NCBI GenBank assembly: GCA_947503155.1
Contig: CANNCL010000004.1
Coordinates: 124,001 to 188,000 of the forward strand
Length of the DNA stretch: 64,000 nt
Source: an uncultured Erythrobacter sp.
GTDB lineage: Bacteria > Pseudomonadota > Alphaproteobacteria > Sphingomonadales > Sphingomonadaceae
Direction of reading: 5' to 3'
In this document: one piece after another, positions 1 to 8,795 of the stretch
Layout: the number at the start of each line of letters is the position of its first letter
How positions within the stretch are numbered: the first letter of the stretch is position 1
Translations under genes and position numbers: made by a program
The notes under the pieces: model-generated
What the model was told of the DNA's origin: nothing
Database searches by the model: none
What the model saw: only the letters and a program-made list of their open reading frames with translations

Positions 1-1
1 C

Positions 2-2986
2 GAAGATGAGGCCGTTCAGACCGAAGGCGAGATTGTCGTCTCTGGTATTCGCGCGACAATTCAAAATTCGATCGACGAAAAGCGCAATTCAACCGAAGTG
101 TTTGATGCGCTCTCTTCGAATGAGATTGATGACCTTCCCGCACTTTCCATTGGTGAGGCGCTCGAAACGCTGACCGGTGCCGGCTCGCACCGCGAACAAG
201 GCGGCGCGACAGAAATTTCGATCCGCGGCCTTGGTCCATTCCTTGGTTCGACCGTCATCAATGGCCGCGTCGCCAGCAATGGCAGCGGGGACCGGTCGGT
301 CAATTTCAGCCAATTCCCGTCTGAACTCTTCAGCAAAGTCGGCATCTATAAGACGCAGGCTGCAAGCTACATCGAAGGCGGCGTCGCTGGGCAAATCGTG
401 CTGGAGACGGTGCGTCCTATCGACTACGGGCGTCAGCGGATTCAAGGCGGGCTTAAGCTCAATATCAATCCTGACAATCTCGACCTTGATTCGGATCAAC
501 GTTTTCAAGATGTCGGTTTCCGCGGGACGCTCAGCTATGTTGACCAATTCGCCGTAGGGGACGGAGAATTTGGTATTTCGCTGGGTTTTCAGCGCAATGA
601 AAGCACCAACCCAGAGCAAGAGGCGAATGTCTCCAACACGATCCGCGCCTGCGTAATCGATCCGTCGACCATCAGTGACGGCGTATTTGATGACGGCAAT
701 TGCGATACGAGCAGCGGCACGATTGACGGCTTGCGTGATGGCAGCGTTACTTTGCCATTCGTCATCGCGCGCAACGGTTATGCCGTGCGTTCGAACATCA
801 CCGATGACACGCGCGATGCGTTCTTTGCTGCGGTTCAGTATCAGCCAAGCCCGGATGTCGATATCAACGCCGACTTCCAATATTCGAACCGCCTTTTCCG
901 CGAGCAGCGCAGCGATTTGAACTTTGCAGAAGGCCGCCGCATTGATGGGCCGGGAGATGGCAATAACATCGCAGGCTTCGACCTGATCTCAACCGCTAGC
1001 GGCGCCTTGCGTCAGTTTACAAGCGAGCAGCGCATTGAGGCGGTGAGTGAGTATTTGGAGCGCGACGAAGAATATATTGGCGGCGGTCTTTCGATCGATT
1101 TTCAGCCAGCTGATCGTCTGACGATTTCGCTCGATGCCTCTTATTCGCAAACAGAACGTGTCGAAGAGGCGGTGCAAATCCGGTTCCGTTCCAATGACGA
1201 AGAAGACATCTTTGGCAATGCGGGTGCATTTACGGGCGGCGTTGAAAGCGACGGTTCGACTCGCCCTGATCGCCCCGAATCGGTCATTCAGATCATGCAA
1301 AACGGTTCTCAGGCGTTGAATTTCATCGTCCGCGACTTTGACGTGACCAACCACGATTTGTTCAGCGACGCCGCGCGTTTGCGGGCCGATCTGGAACAGG
1401 ACCGCTTCAACAGCGTGTGGGCAATGCGCGGCGACGTGGCCTATGAAATGGATGGTTTCTTCAACTTGGTTCAGGCGGGAACTCGCTACCAAGAATTGGT
1501 TTACCGCGATGTGCCCGGTGCCTCCAACGGAACCAGCCGTTTCGAACGAACCTATAGCGACGCCGCATTGGCGACTGCGAACCAAGAATGCCGCACGAAC
1601 TTCCCAGAATCTGGCTTCTTGTCTTCCGTCTCGGGCGGCAACGCCTTGGTCACAAATGTCGACGCATCAGGCGCAGTGATTGGTAGCACAAACACGTTTG
1701 CTACCTTTGACGCGCTGTGTGTGGCGCAAACGCTGGAACGCGAAGATCCTCGCGGGCTTACCTTCGACGAAGACGGTATTCCGATCTACCCAACCGGCGA
1801 TTTTGACTCGATCCAAAACACCGACGTGACCGAGCGCAGCTGGGCCGGTTATGTTCAGGCCGATTTCGACAGCGAAGTTGGTTCTACACCAATTCGCGGC
1901 AATCTTGGTCTGCGGGTCGTGAACACTTCGGTGCGTTCGCGCGCATTCCGCACGGCGCTTAGCATTATCGTAGACGATGCCGATAATGATGGCGAAGCAG
2001 GGTTTTCGTTGGTCGAAAATCCCGGCGAATTGTCGATCCGGACGACCGACGCATCTTACACTGAATTCCTGCCGAGCCTGAATTTGGTGGCGGAATTGCA
2101 ACCGGACATTCTTGGCCGCTTTGCAGTCTATCGCTCACTGTCGCGTCCTGATCCGTCTGATTTGGGTGATGGCCGAGTTATCAACGTGAATGACGGTGAT
2201 GATTTCGACACGCCGCAAGAGGCGCTGCTTGGCGGGGTTAACAATGTTTCGGCAACAGGTAACCCAGCGACCAGCCCGCTCCTTTCGTGGAACATTGACG
2301 CAGGTCTGGAATGGTATCCTAACGAAGATACGATCCTTGCCTTCAACGCTTATTACAAGAGCTTCAATGGCGGATTTGAAACGGTTGGGGTGTTTGAGGA
2401 ATTCAATGTTGGCGGCACCGCAGCTGACTTGTTGGTGACATCGATCAACACCAATGACGACACCAGCACCATTTACGGCATTGAGATCACGGCGGCTCAC
2501 CGCTTTAGTTATCTGCCTGCACCGCTCGATGGGCTCGGGTTCAAGCTGAGCTACAATTACGCAGATTCAGACTTCGAATTTGAAGACGATTCGCTGGGTG
2601 CCATCACCTCCGTTAACGCCGATGGTACGACCAGCGTCAGCAACGGCCTGATTGCCCCGTCGAACCTCTTTGGCTTCTCAGAACATGTGTTGTCAGCGCA
2701 AGCCTATTACGAAATCGGAGATTTCGATTTCCAAGGTGTTTACAAATATCGCAGCGAATATTTCCAGCAGTTCGTTTCGACGCCGGGCCGCATTCGTTAC
2801 GTTGGTGATGTCGGCGTGTTTGAGGCGCGGATGTCCTATTCTTTGAACCGGAACGTGCGTTTCACCATTGAAGGGATCAACCTGTTCAATGAACCGCGCA
2901 CCAATTTCCGCGGAGCATCTGACGATTTTGGGGCCATTCAGGTCTACGGTCCCCGCTATTTTGCGGGTGTTCGCGTCCGCTTCTAA
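2..2986 (+). CDS. TonB-dependent receptor, 5'-truncated by window edge
   Basis: Outer-membrane active transporter, probably for alginate oligosaccharides given its neighbours. The frame is open from base 2, so the first in-frame start-like codon (GTG at 98) is internal and the true start lies upstream of the window. The visible part begins just before the plug, with the typical EIVVSGIR segment. A plug domain follows (ISIRGLG near 75 residues in), then a long beta-barrel rich in alternating aromatic and charged strands. It ends in an aromatic residue after RYFAGVRVRF, the usual outer-membrane C-terminal signature. About 995 residues are visible. A hairpin follows the stop. The substrate is inferred only from the co-directional alginate genes downstream. 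Signal peptide and TonB box are not visible. Confidence 0.93.
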   Translation, partial: EDEAVQTEGEIVVSGIRATIQNSIDEKRNSTEVFDALSSNEIDDLPALSIGEALETLTGAGSHREQGGATEISIRGLGPFLGSTVINGRVASNGSGDRSVNFSQFPSELFSKVGIYKTQAASYIEGGVAGQIVLETVRPIDYGRQRIQGGLKLNINPDNLDLDSDQRFQDVGFRGTLSYVDQFAVGDGEFGISLGFQRNESTNPEQEANVSNTIRACVIDPSTISDGVFDDGNCDTSSGTIDGLRDGSVTLPFVIARNGYAVRSNITDDTRDAFFAAVQYQPSPDVDINADFQYSNRLFREQRSDLNFAEGRRIDGPGDGNNIAGFDLISTASGALRQFTSEQRIEAVSEYLERDEEYIGGGLSIDFQPADRLTISLDASYSQTERVEEAVQIRFRSNDEEDIFGNAGAFTGGVESDGSTRPDRPESVIQIMQNGSQALNFIVRDFDVTNHDLFSDAARLRADLEQDRFNSVWAMRGDVAYEMDGFFNLVQAGTRYQELVYRDVPGASNGTSRFERTYSDAALATANQECRTNFPESGFLSSVSGGNALVTNVDASGAVIGSTNTFATFDALCVAQTLEREDPRGLTFDEDGIPIYPTGDFDSIQNTDVTERSWAGYVQADFDSEVGSTPIRGNLGLRVVNTSVRSRAFRTALSIIVDDADNDGEAGFSLVENPGELSIRTTDASYTEFLPSLNLVAELQPDILGRFAVYRSLSRPDPSDLGDGRVINVNDGDDFDTPQEALLGGVNNVSATGNPATSPLLSWNIDAGLEWYPNEDTILAFNAYYKSFNGGFETVGVFEEFNVGGTAADLLVTSINTNDDTSTIYGIEITAAHRFSYLPAPLDGLGFKLSYNYADSDFEFEDDSLGAITSVNADGTTSVSNGLIAPSNLFGFSEHVLSAQAYYEIGDFDFQGVYKYRSEYFQQFVSTPGRIRYVGDVGVFEARMSYSLNRNVRFTIEGINLFNEPRTNFRGASDDFGAIQVYGPRYFAGVRVRF

Positions 2987-2993
2987 TCAGTTA

Positions 2994-3032
2994 GGGCTGC
3001 CGCTGTTGAGGGGCTGCGGCAGCCCGTCCTTT
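2994..3032 (+). terminator. Hairpin terminator after TonB receptor
   Basis: Ten-base perfect inverted repeat, GGGCTGCCGC at 2994-3003 and GCGGCAGCCC at 3016-3025, with a 12-base loop and a weak T-rich stretch (tcctttg). It lies 8 bases after the receptor stop and probably separates the receptor from the regulator gene. Confidence 0.6.
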
Positions 3033-3106
3033 GACTGACCATCGCGCCCCATCTAGGGGTGCCGAATGACGGAGAATGTTGCTCAAATCAGCACCAGAGG
3101 TATTGC

Positions 3107-3847
3107 ATGACCGGTAAACGGCTATTCCAATCAGTTGCAGAACAAATTTCAAAACTGATCGACGAGGGCGCGTTCCCACCTGGGACGCGGCTGCCCGGCG
3201 AACGTGAGCTCGCGGAAAGGCTCTGTGTGAGCCGGGTCACCATCCGTGAGGCTGAGATCGCGCTGCAGGCGATCGGCCGGCTTGAAATCAAGACCGGATC
3301 AGGCGTGTATGTCAGCGAAAAGCAACCCGAAGAACACGCCGCTTTGCCCAGCGCCAGCGCATTTGAAGTGACTGAGGCCCGTTTGCTCGTCGAATCCGAA
3401 GCGGCAGCCTTAGCAGCGCACAATATTACCGATGAGGCGGTTGATCATCTGAAGCAGTTGATTGAGCAGATGCGAACCGGTGATGAAGAGGCGGCTAACG
3501 AAGCGGATGAGCAATTCCACCGGACCATTGCGGAAGCTTCGAACAATGCGGCGATGGTTCACACGGTAAAGTCACTTTGGCGGATGCGGGAAGATATCCC
3601 GGACGTTAAGGCCACCTATGCTGCGGTCTGTGTCCATGATGCCGATTCCCGAACTGCGGAACATGAGGCGATCTTTTTTGCCCTGCGTGACCGTGATCCA
3701 TCGAGAGCGCGCAATGCAATGCGCGAACATTTCCATCGGTTGATCGAAGCGATGCTCGATGCAACCGAGCGGATGGCTTTGGAAGAGGTTCAGCAACGGG
3801 CTTCTCAGAGCCGCGAGCGCTTTGCTGCTTCTTCAAATATTGGCTAA
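3107..3847 (+). CDS. GntR-family (FadR/FCD subfamily) transcriptional regulator
   Basis: DNA-binding regulator, 246 residues. An N-terminal winged helix-turn-helix (about residues 5-72, including LPGERELAERL and SRVTIREAE) is followed by an all-helical FCD sensor domain (about 88-220). The FCD metal- and ligand-site motifs are present: DEQFH, EHEAIF and REHFH. The ATG at 3107 is preferred over one 48 bases upstream because AGAGG sits 6 bases before it. It lies between the receptor and the lyase genes, so it is the likely uronate-responsive repressor of this locus. The effector (DEH, KDG or similar) is inference. Confidence 0.9.
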   Translation: MTGKRLFQSVAEQISKLIDEGAFPPGTRLPGERELAERLCVSRVTIREAEIALQAIGRLEIKTGSGVYVSEKQPEEHAALPSASAFEVTEARLLVESEAAALAAHNITDEAVDHLKQLIEQMRTGDEEAANEADEQFHRTIAEASNNAAMVHTVKSLWRMREDIPDVKATYAAVCVHDADSRTAEHEAIFFALRDRDPSRARNAMREHFHRLIEAMLDATERMALEEVQQRASQSRERFAASSNIG

Positions 3848-3863
3848 CCAAATTGGTAATACA
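3847..3863. promoter_or_regulatory. Candidate GntR-family operator
   Basis: ACCAAATTGGT at 3847-3857 is an 11-base perfect inverted repeat, continuing as AATACA. The left half resembles the AATTGGTATACCAATT site of ExuR/UxuR-type FadR-subfamily regulators (from memory). It overlaps the last base of the regulator stop codon and lies about 36 bases before the -35 element of the PL6 promoter. Function is inferred from position and symmetry. Confidence 0.4.
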
Positions 3864-3892
3864 TTAGACCCCTCATTTATATGCCAGATTGA

Positions 3893-3927
3893 TTGACAGT
3901 GGCGGATCGTCGCCTATAGTTTGTCAA
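3893..3927 (+). promoter_or_regulatory. Sigma70-type promoter of the alginate-lyase operon
   Basis: TTGACA at 3893-3898, a 16-base spacer, then TATAGT at 3915-3920: an almost ideal housekeeping promoter. The -35 hexamer is repeated inverted as TGTCAA at 3922-3927, so the core promoter is framed by a dyad that could itself be an operator. The PL6 start is at 3956. Confidence 0.65.
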
Positions 3928-3955
3928 ATAAGAATTGGATGAGAGGATTGATGGG

Positions 3956-6223
3956 ATGCTTGCAAGGCTGTGCCTTGTGGTGCTGGCTGCGTGGCTATCT
4001 GCCGTGCCTGCTCTGGCGGAAAACCACTTTGTCCGAAATCAGAACGAATATGCCGCTGCACTGCGCGGAGTTGAGGCCGGAGATGTTATCATCTTGGCCA
4101 ATGGCGAGTGGCGCGATTTCGATCTCGTCATCACCGGCCAAGGGCGTGCGGACGCACCAATCACCGTAATTTCTGAAGAGGCGGGGAAGGTTTTCCTAAC
4201 CGGTCAATCGAGCCTGCGTATTGGCGGCGAGCACATCCTCGTGACCGGCCTCGTGTTCCGCGATGGCTATAGCCCGCGCGGCGAAGTCGTGTCGTTCCGG
4301 CGGAACAAGGACGACGTCACCAGCAATTCGCGTGTGACTGAGGTTGTTATCGACAATTTCAGCAAACCGGATCGCTACGAATCCGATTATTGGGTTGGTA
4401 TTTATGGTCAGAACAACCGGTTCGATCACAATCACTTGGTCGGCAAGACGAATAAGGGTGTCACGCTAGCTGTACGGTTGGATAGCGAAGAGAGCCGGAC
4501 CAATGGCCACCTGATCGACCACAATTATTTCGGCCCGCGCCCGGTTCTGGGGTCGAATGGCGGCGAAACTTTGCGGATTGGGACCAGCCGATATTCAATG
4601 TATCGTTCGGAAACTACGGTTGAAAACAACATTTTCGACCGGACTGATGGCGAGGTTGAAATCATCTCTTCGAAGTCCGGCGGTAATATATTTCGCGGCA
4701 ATGTTTTCCTGCAATCGCGCGGGACATTGACCTTGCGCCACGGCGATGATGCTGTGGTTGAACGCAATGTGTTTCTTGGCGGCGGCAAGGATTACACTGG
4801 CGGTATTCGTGTGATTAATCGCGGCCAGACGGTGCGCGGAAATTACATGGAAGGGTTGCGCGGCGAGGCTTTCTCAAGCGCACTCGCGATCATGAACGGC
4901 GTGCCGAATTCGCCGGTTAATCGGTATGTCGAAGTGGCCGGCGCGACAATTGATGGCAACACGATCATTGATAGCAGGCGTGTCGGCTTCAATGTGGGCG
5001 CCGATGAGGAGCGCTCTGCAGCGCCCTCCGACAGTAGTTTTGCGAACAATTTGTTGGGCGGGATCGATGGCGAATCCTTCCTCGAAGTGTATGATGATGT
5101 CTCGGGTATTACCTTTGCCGGAAACATCGTGACGCAGGGCGGCGTGGCTGACGAATTGGCCTCGTTCAACCAGCAACCTGTTGAAATGGAGCGCGCCGAA
5201 AACGGTCTCCTTTATCCCGTAGATCCAGCATTCGCGCATCTTGGTGCCCCCCGTGACCTTATGCCGGTGACGCTCGATCAGGTGGGGGCGGATTGGTATC
5301 CTAAGCCGGGGAATGATCCGGTATTCGGCACATCGGGAAGTGTGATCCAGGTTGCGCCGGGCGATGACACGTTGGTCGCGGCTCTTTTGGCGGCGTCAGA
5401 TGGCGATGTCCTAGAGCTCAGCAGCGGCGAATATGTCGTCAGCCGCACTCTGCCGCTGGACGTTGCCGTGACAATTCGCGGGTCCGCTGCCGAAGGTGCT
5501 GAACCGCCGGCCATCTTCTTTACGCGCCCATATTTGTTTGAGCTGCGCGACGGAGGCAATCTGCAGCTTGCCAATTTGACCATCGATGGCGCGCTGGCAC
5601 CAGATTCGGTCGGCAATTCCATGATCCGCACCACGACCTATCCGATCAAATCGAACCTGACGGTCGAAATGGACAGGGTCACGGTTCAGAATTTAGAGGT
5701 CAACAAGTCGTTCAATGTGCTGACATTGGGTAAAAGCGCGCTGGCCGACCGGGTGTCGATCACCAACAGCAATTTCATCAATGTGACCGGCGCGGTTGTG
5801 TCCGCCGCCGCTGAGACCGAGGATTTCGGTCAATACAATGTGGAATATCTCGACATCACTGGCAGCAATTTCGCCAGCATCGGGGGGCCTGTTATTGATG
5901 TGTATCGCGGCGGACGTGATGAAAGCACCTTTGGCCCATTCGTCAATTTCTCTGGCAATTCAATGGCTAATGTTGGCCTCGCTGCGACTAACGGATCGGG
6001 TGCATCGCTTAACTTGCACGGCGTTCAAATCGCAGAAGTCGCTGGCAATCAAGTCGCCGGTTCCGCGCCGTTTCGCGTCGTCCATACGGTTGGCACGCCG
6101 GTTACCGCGCTGACCGGCAATCAATTCGCAGAGACGCCGGGTTTCATGCTTGAGGAGCTCAATTACGAGGGCGAGCACCGCGCCGCGCAATCGGGCAATG
6201 TCTTTTCGGGTGGGGAAGAATAA
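3956..6223 (+). CDS. PL6 family alginate lyase (chondroitinase-B fold), secreted
   Basis: Polysaccharide lyase of 755 residues that should cleave alginate by beta-elimination. The ATG at 3956 (GAGAGG 9 bases upstream) gives a clean signal peptide ending VPALA-EN, whereas an upstream TTG would add a charged stub. The first right-handed beta-helix carries the PL6 signature: the EISSKSGGN-like segment contains Lys240 and LTLRHG contains Arg261. Their 21-residue spacing matches the catalytic Lys/Arg pair known in AlyGC. A second beta-helix region (from about residue 450) makes it a two-domain PL6. It is followed by PL17 with a TAATG overlap, so the two lyases are translationally coupled. Periplasmic or surface location is inferred. 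Confidence 0.92.
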   Translation: MLARLCLVVLAAWLSAVPALAENHFVRNQNEYAAALRGVEAGDVIILANGEWRDFDLVITGQGRADAPITVISEEAGKVFLTGQSSLRIGGEHILVTGLVFRDGYSPRGEVVSFRRNKDDVTSNSRVTEVVIDNFSKPDRYESDYWVGIYGQNNRFDHNHLVGKTNKGVTLAVRLDSEESRTNGHLIDHNYFGPRPVLGSNGGETLRIGTSRYSMYRSETTVENNIFDRTDGEVEIISSKSGGNIFRGNVFLQSRGTLTLRHGDDAVVERNVFLGGGKDYTGGIRVINRGQTVRGNYMEGLRGEAFSSALAIMNGVPNSPVNRYVEVAGATIDGNTIIDSRRVGFNVGADEERSAAPSDSSFANNLLGGIDGESFLEVYDDVSGITFAGNIVTQGGVADELASFNQQPVEMERAENGLLYPVDPAFAHLGAPRDLMPVTLDQVGADWYPKPGNDPVFGTSGSVIQVAPGDDTLVAALLAASDGDVLELSSGEYVVSRTLPLDVAVTIRGSAAEGAEPPAIFFTRPYLFELRDGGNLQLANLTIDGALAPDSVGNSMIRTTTYPIKSNLTVEMDRVTVQNLEVNKSFNVLTLGKSALADRVSITNSNFINVTGAVVSAAAETEDFGQYNVEYLDITGSNFASIGGPVIDVYRGGRDESTFGPFVNFSGNSMANVGLAATNGSGASLNLHGVQIAEVAGNQVAGSAPFRVVHTVGTPVTALTGNQFAETPGFMLEELNYEGEHRAAQSGNVFSGGEE

Positions 6224-8430
6224 TGCGGCGCTCGGCACTCCTCCTACCGGCACTCGCATTCTCGCTGGCGGGGCTTTCTCAGCCTGCCGCCGCTGACGCG
6301 CATACAGACGGGCATTCTCAAACCGTAGAAGCGGCCACCGAATTGCCGCCGCTTTATGCCGCCGAACTCGCAAGGGCGACCGAATTTGTAGACACAATGA
6401 TGGCGGACGGTGTCGTCGTGCCAGTGCCCAAAGATCCGGGCGGCGGCTACACACATGAACAGCATAAGCGCAATTTCCGCGCAATCTATCTTGGCGGTCA
6501 GATATTTCGGATCACCGGAGAAGAACGTTACCGCGACTATGTCCGCGACATGCTGGTTGAATATGCGCAACTCTACCCGACACTGGGCGATCACCCCGAA
6601 CGCCACGATCAATATTCGGGCCGGATTTTCTGGCAGGTTTTGAACGACGCCATGTGGCTGGTCCACGCGGTGCAGGGTTACGGCGATATCCGCGATACGT
6701 TGAGCGCCGAAGACCGCCAGAATATCGATGACAATGTGTTCCGACCGGCGGTGCATTTTCTATCGGTGGAATCGGCCAATACGTTTGACCGGATTCACAA
6801 CCACGCAACCTGGGCGACCGCGGGCGTGGGGATGACGGGCTATCTGCTTGGTGATCAAGATATGGTCGACCGGGCGCTGCTCGGCTCGAACAAAAGCGGC
6901 GAAGCGGGTTTCCTGCGTCAGACCGAAATGCTGTTTTCGCCCGATGGATATTACACCGAAGGCCCGTATTATCAGCGTTTCGCGTTGCTGCCGTTCTTGG
7001 TCTTTGCCGATGCGATTGAGCGTAATGAGCCGCAGCGTCAGATTTTCCAGCACCGTGACGGCATTCTGCTCAAAGCGCTGCGGACGACCGTACAACTAAG
7101 CTATCGCGGGTATTTCTTCCCATTCAACGACGCGATCCGGGATAAGAGCCTGCGCACCGCCGAACTGTATGACGGTGTTGCGATTGCCTATGCGCAGACG
7201 GGTGATCCCTCGCTCTTATCGGTTGCCGATTTTCAAGGGCGCACGGTTCTCACTCCCAACGGAATGCAGGTCGCCAGCGATCTAGCCGCCGGGATGGCCG
7301 CACCGTTTCCGTTCCGATCATTGCTACTCACCGATGGCCCGGATGGCGATCAGGGCGCGGTTGCCGTTCTGCGCCAAGGTGCAACCAATGCGGAGGGCGA
7401 GCCCGCCACCGTCGTTATCGCCAAAAACAGCTCGCAAGGCATGGGTCACGGGCATTTCGATAAGCTTGCATGGCAGCTTTACGACAATGGCAATGAAATC
7501 GTGCGCGATTACGGCGCCGCGCGGTTTCTGAACATCGTGGCCAAACGCGGGGGCCGTTACCTGCCGGAGAATACGACTTGGGCGAAATCATCTGTCGCGC
7601 ACAACACGTTGGTCGTTGACGAAACCAGCCATTTTGATGGCGATGTCAGCATCGCCAATGCGAACTGGCCGCAGCAGCTCTATTTCTCCGACGCGCCGGG
7701 CCTTCAGGTTTCCAGCGCGCAAATCGGCAATGCCTATCCTGGCGTCACGATGCGCCGCACCTTGATCATGCCGGAAATTCCCGGACTTGAGGCACCGCTC
7801 GTTATTGACCTGGTCCATGCGGTGAGCGGCGAGGCCCATCAATATGATTTGCCGCTCCATTATTCCGGCCACATCATGGAATATGATTTTACCGCACAAG
7901 GTAATGTCACAGAACGCCCCGTGCTTGGCACAGACAATGGTTATCAGCATATCTGGGTTGATGCAGAGGCCCGGATTGAAGACGGGATGGGCGCGTTAAC
8001 TTGGATCCTAGATGGCCGGTTTTACACCTATCGGTTCGCCGGGAATGGACCGCTCAGCGCGGTGCTGGGCGAAAGCGGGGCCAATGATCCAGAGTTTAAC
8101 CTTCGCCGCGAACCGCTATTAATGCTGCGCGCGCAGCGTGAGGGAGAGGCGCATTTTGCCAGCCTGCTCGAAGCGCATGGCAGCTATGACGGCGCGGCGG
8201 AGCAAACGCTCGACAGTCAAAGCCTTGTCGCTGGCCTTACGCATGATCGTGCCGGTGCATCGGGCACATCCGATATCGTGCGCCTGACCCTAAAATCAGG
8301 GCAGCGTTACGCGATTGCCGTGTCGCACAATCCCGATCCAGATCAGGAACATTCAGCCGTGCTGGATGGTGAAACTGTCACTTGGACGGGGTTTGCCGCG
8401 ATTGTCGCTCTCGCCGGAGGGGAAGACTAA
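6223..8430 (+). CDS. PL17 family oligoalginate lyase (heparinase II/III-like)
   Basis: Exolytic lyase, 735 residues, that releases unsaturated monouronate from alginate oligomers. The N-terminal signal peptide ends about QPAAADA. An alpha/alpha-toroid alginate-lyase domain (about 60-320) contains Asn193-His194 in IHNHATWA and Tyr249-Tyr250 in EGPYYQRF, matching the Asn-His and Tyr catalytic set described for Alg17c. A heparinase II/III-type beta-sandwich follows (GHGHFDKLAW near 410). Its start overlaps the PL6 stop by one base. PL6 plus PL17 is the classic endo/exo pairing. The next gene begins 1 base after the stop. Confidence 0.93.
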   Translation: MRRSALLLPALAFSLAGLSQPAAADAHTDGHSQTVEAATELPPLYAAELARATEFVDTMMADGVVVPVPKDPGGGYTHEQHKRNFRAIYLGGQIFRITGEERYRDYVRDMLVEYAQLYPTLGDHPERHDQYSGRIFWQVLNDAMWLVHAVQGYGDIRDTLSAEDRQNIDDNVFRPAVHFLSVESANTFDRIHNHATWATAGVGMTGYLLGDQDMVDRALLGSNKSGEAGFLRQTEMLFSPDGYYTEGPYYQRFALLPFLVFADAIERNEPQRQIFQHRDGILLKALRTTVQLSYRGYFFPFNDAIRDKSLRTAELYDGVAIAYAQTGDPSLLSVADFQGRTVLTPNGMQVASDLAAGMAAPFPFRSLLLTDGPDGDQGAVAVLRQGATNAEGEPATVVIAKNSSQGMGHGHFDKLAWQLYDNGNEIVRDYGAARFLNIVAKRGGRYLPENTTWAKSSVAHNTLVVDETSHFDGDVSIANANWPQQLYFSDAPGLQVSSAQIGNAYPGVTMRRTLIMPEIPGLEAPLVIDLVHAVSGEAHQYDLPLHYSGHIMEYDFTAQGNVTERPVLGTDNGYQHIWVDAEARIEDGMGALTWILDGRFYTYRFAGNGPLSAVLGESGANDPEFNLRREPLLMLRAQREGEAHFASLLEAHGSYDGAAEQTLDSQSLVAGLTHDRAGASGTSDIVRLTLKSGQRYAIAVSHNPDPDQEHSAVLDGETVTWTGFAAIVALAGGED

Positions 8431-8431
8431 A

Positions 8432-8794
8432 ATGGCAACTCAATTGATCAAAGCTAGCTCGCCCTTTGTGGTCGCAAAGGAAACGCAAAAAGAGGATTTA
8501 GGCGGCGGGATAAGCCGTCAAATTCTTGGCTATGGGCCTGAGATTATGGTGGTCAAAGTGTGGTTCGATAGCGGCGCCGTCGGCGATGTGCATTCGCATC
8601 CGCACAGCCAAGTCACCTATATCGAAAGCGGCCGGTTTGAGGTCGAAATAGACGGCGAAAAACGCATTATGGGGGCGGGCGACAGCACATATATCGCACC
8701 CAATTTGCGGCACGGATCTGTGTGTTTAGAGGCAGGATCGCTGCTCGATACATTCAGCCCGGTCCGCGACGATTTTTTGAGTGAGGGGAACTGA
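8432..8794 (+). CDS. kdgF: KdgF-like cupin (unsaturated uronate ketonisation)
   Basis: Small single-domain cupin, 120 residues. Metal ligands are visible as the HxHxxxQ motif (His54, His56, Gln60) and a later His94 in NLRHG. KdgF proteins speed conversion of 4,5-unsaturated monouronates to the linear keto form (DEH from alginate). The start at 8432 has GGAGGGGA 8 bases upstream; a longer frame extends inside the PL17 gene and is rejected. Its position directly after the two lyases fits this step. Sequence alone cannot exclude another cupin function, but the context is strong. Confidence 0.82.
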   Translation: MATQLIKASSPFVVAKETQKEDLGGGISRQILGYGPEIMVVKVWFDSGAVGDVHSHPHSQVTYIESGRFEVEIDGEKRIMGAGDSTYIAPNLRHGSVCLEAGSLLDTFSPVRDDFLSEGN

Positions 8795-8795
8795 A

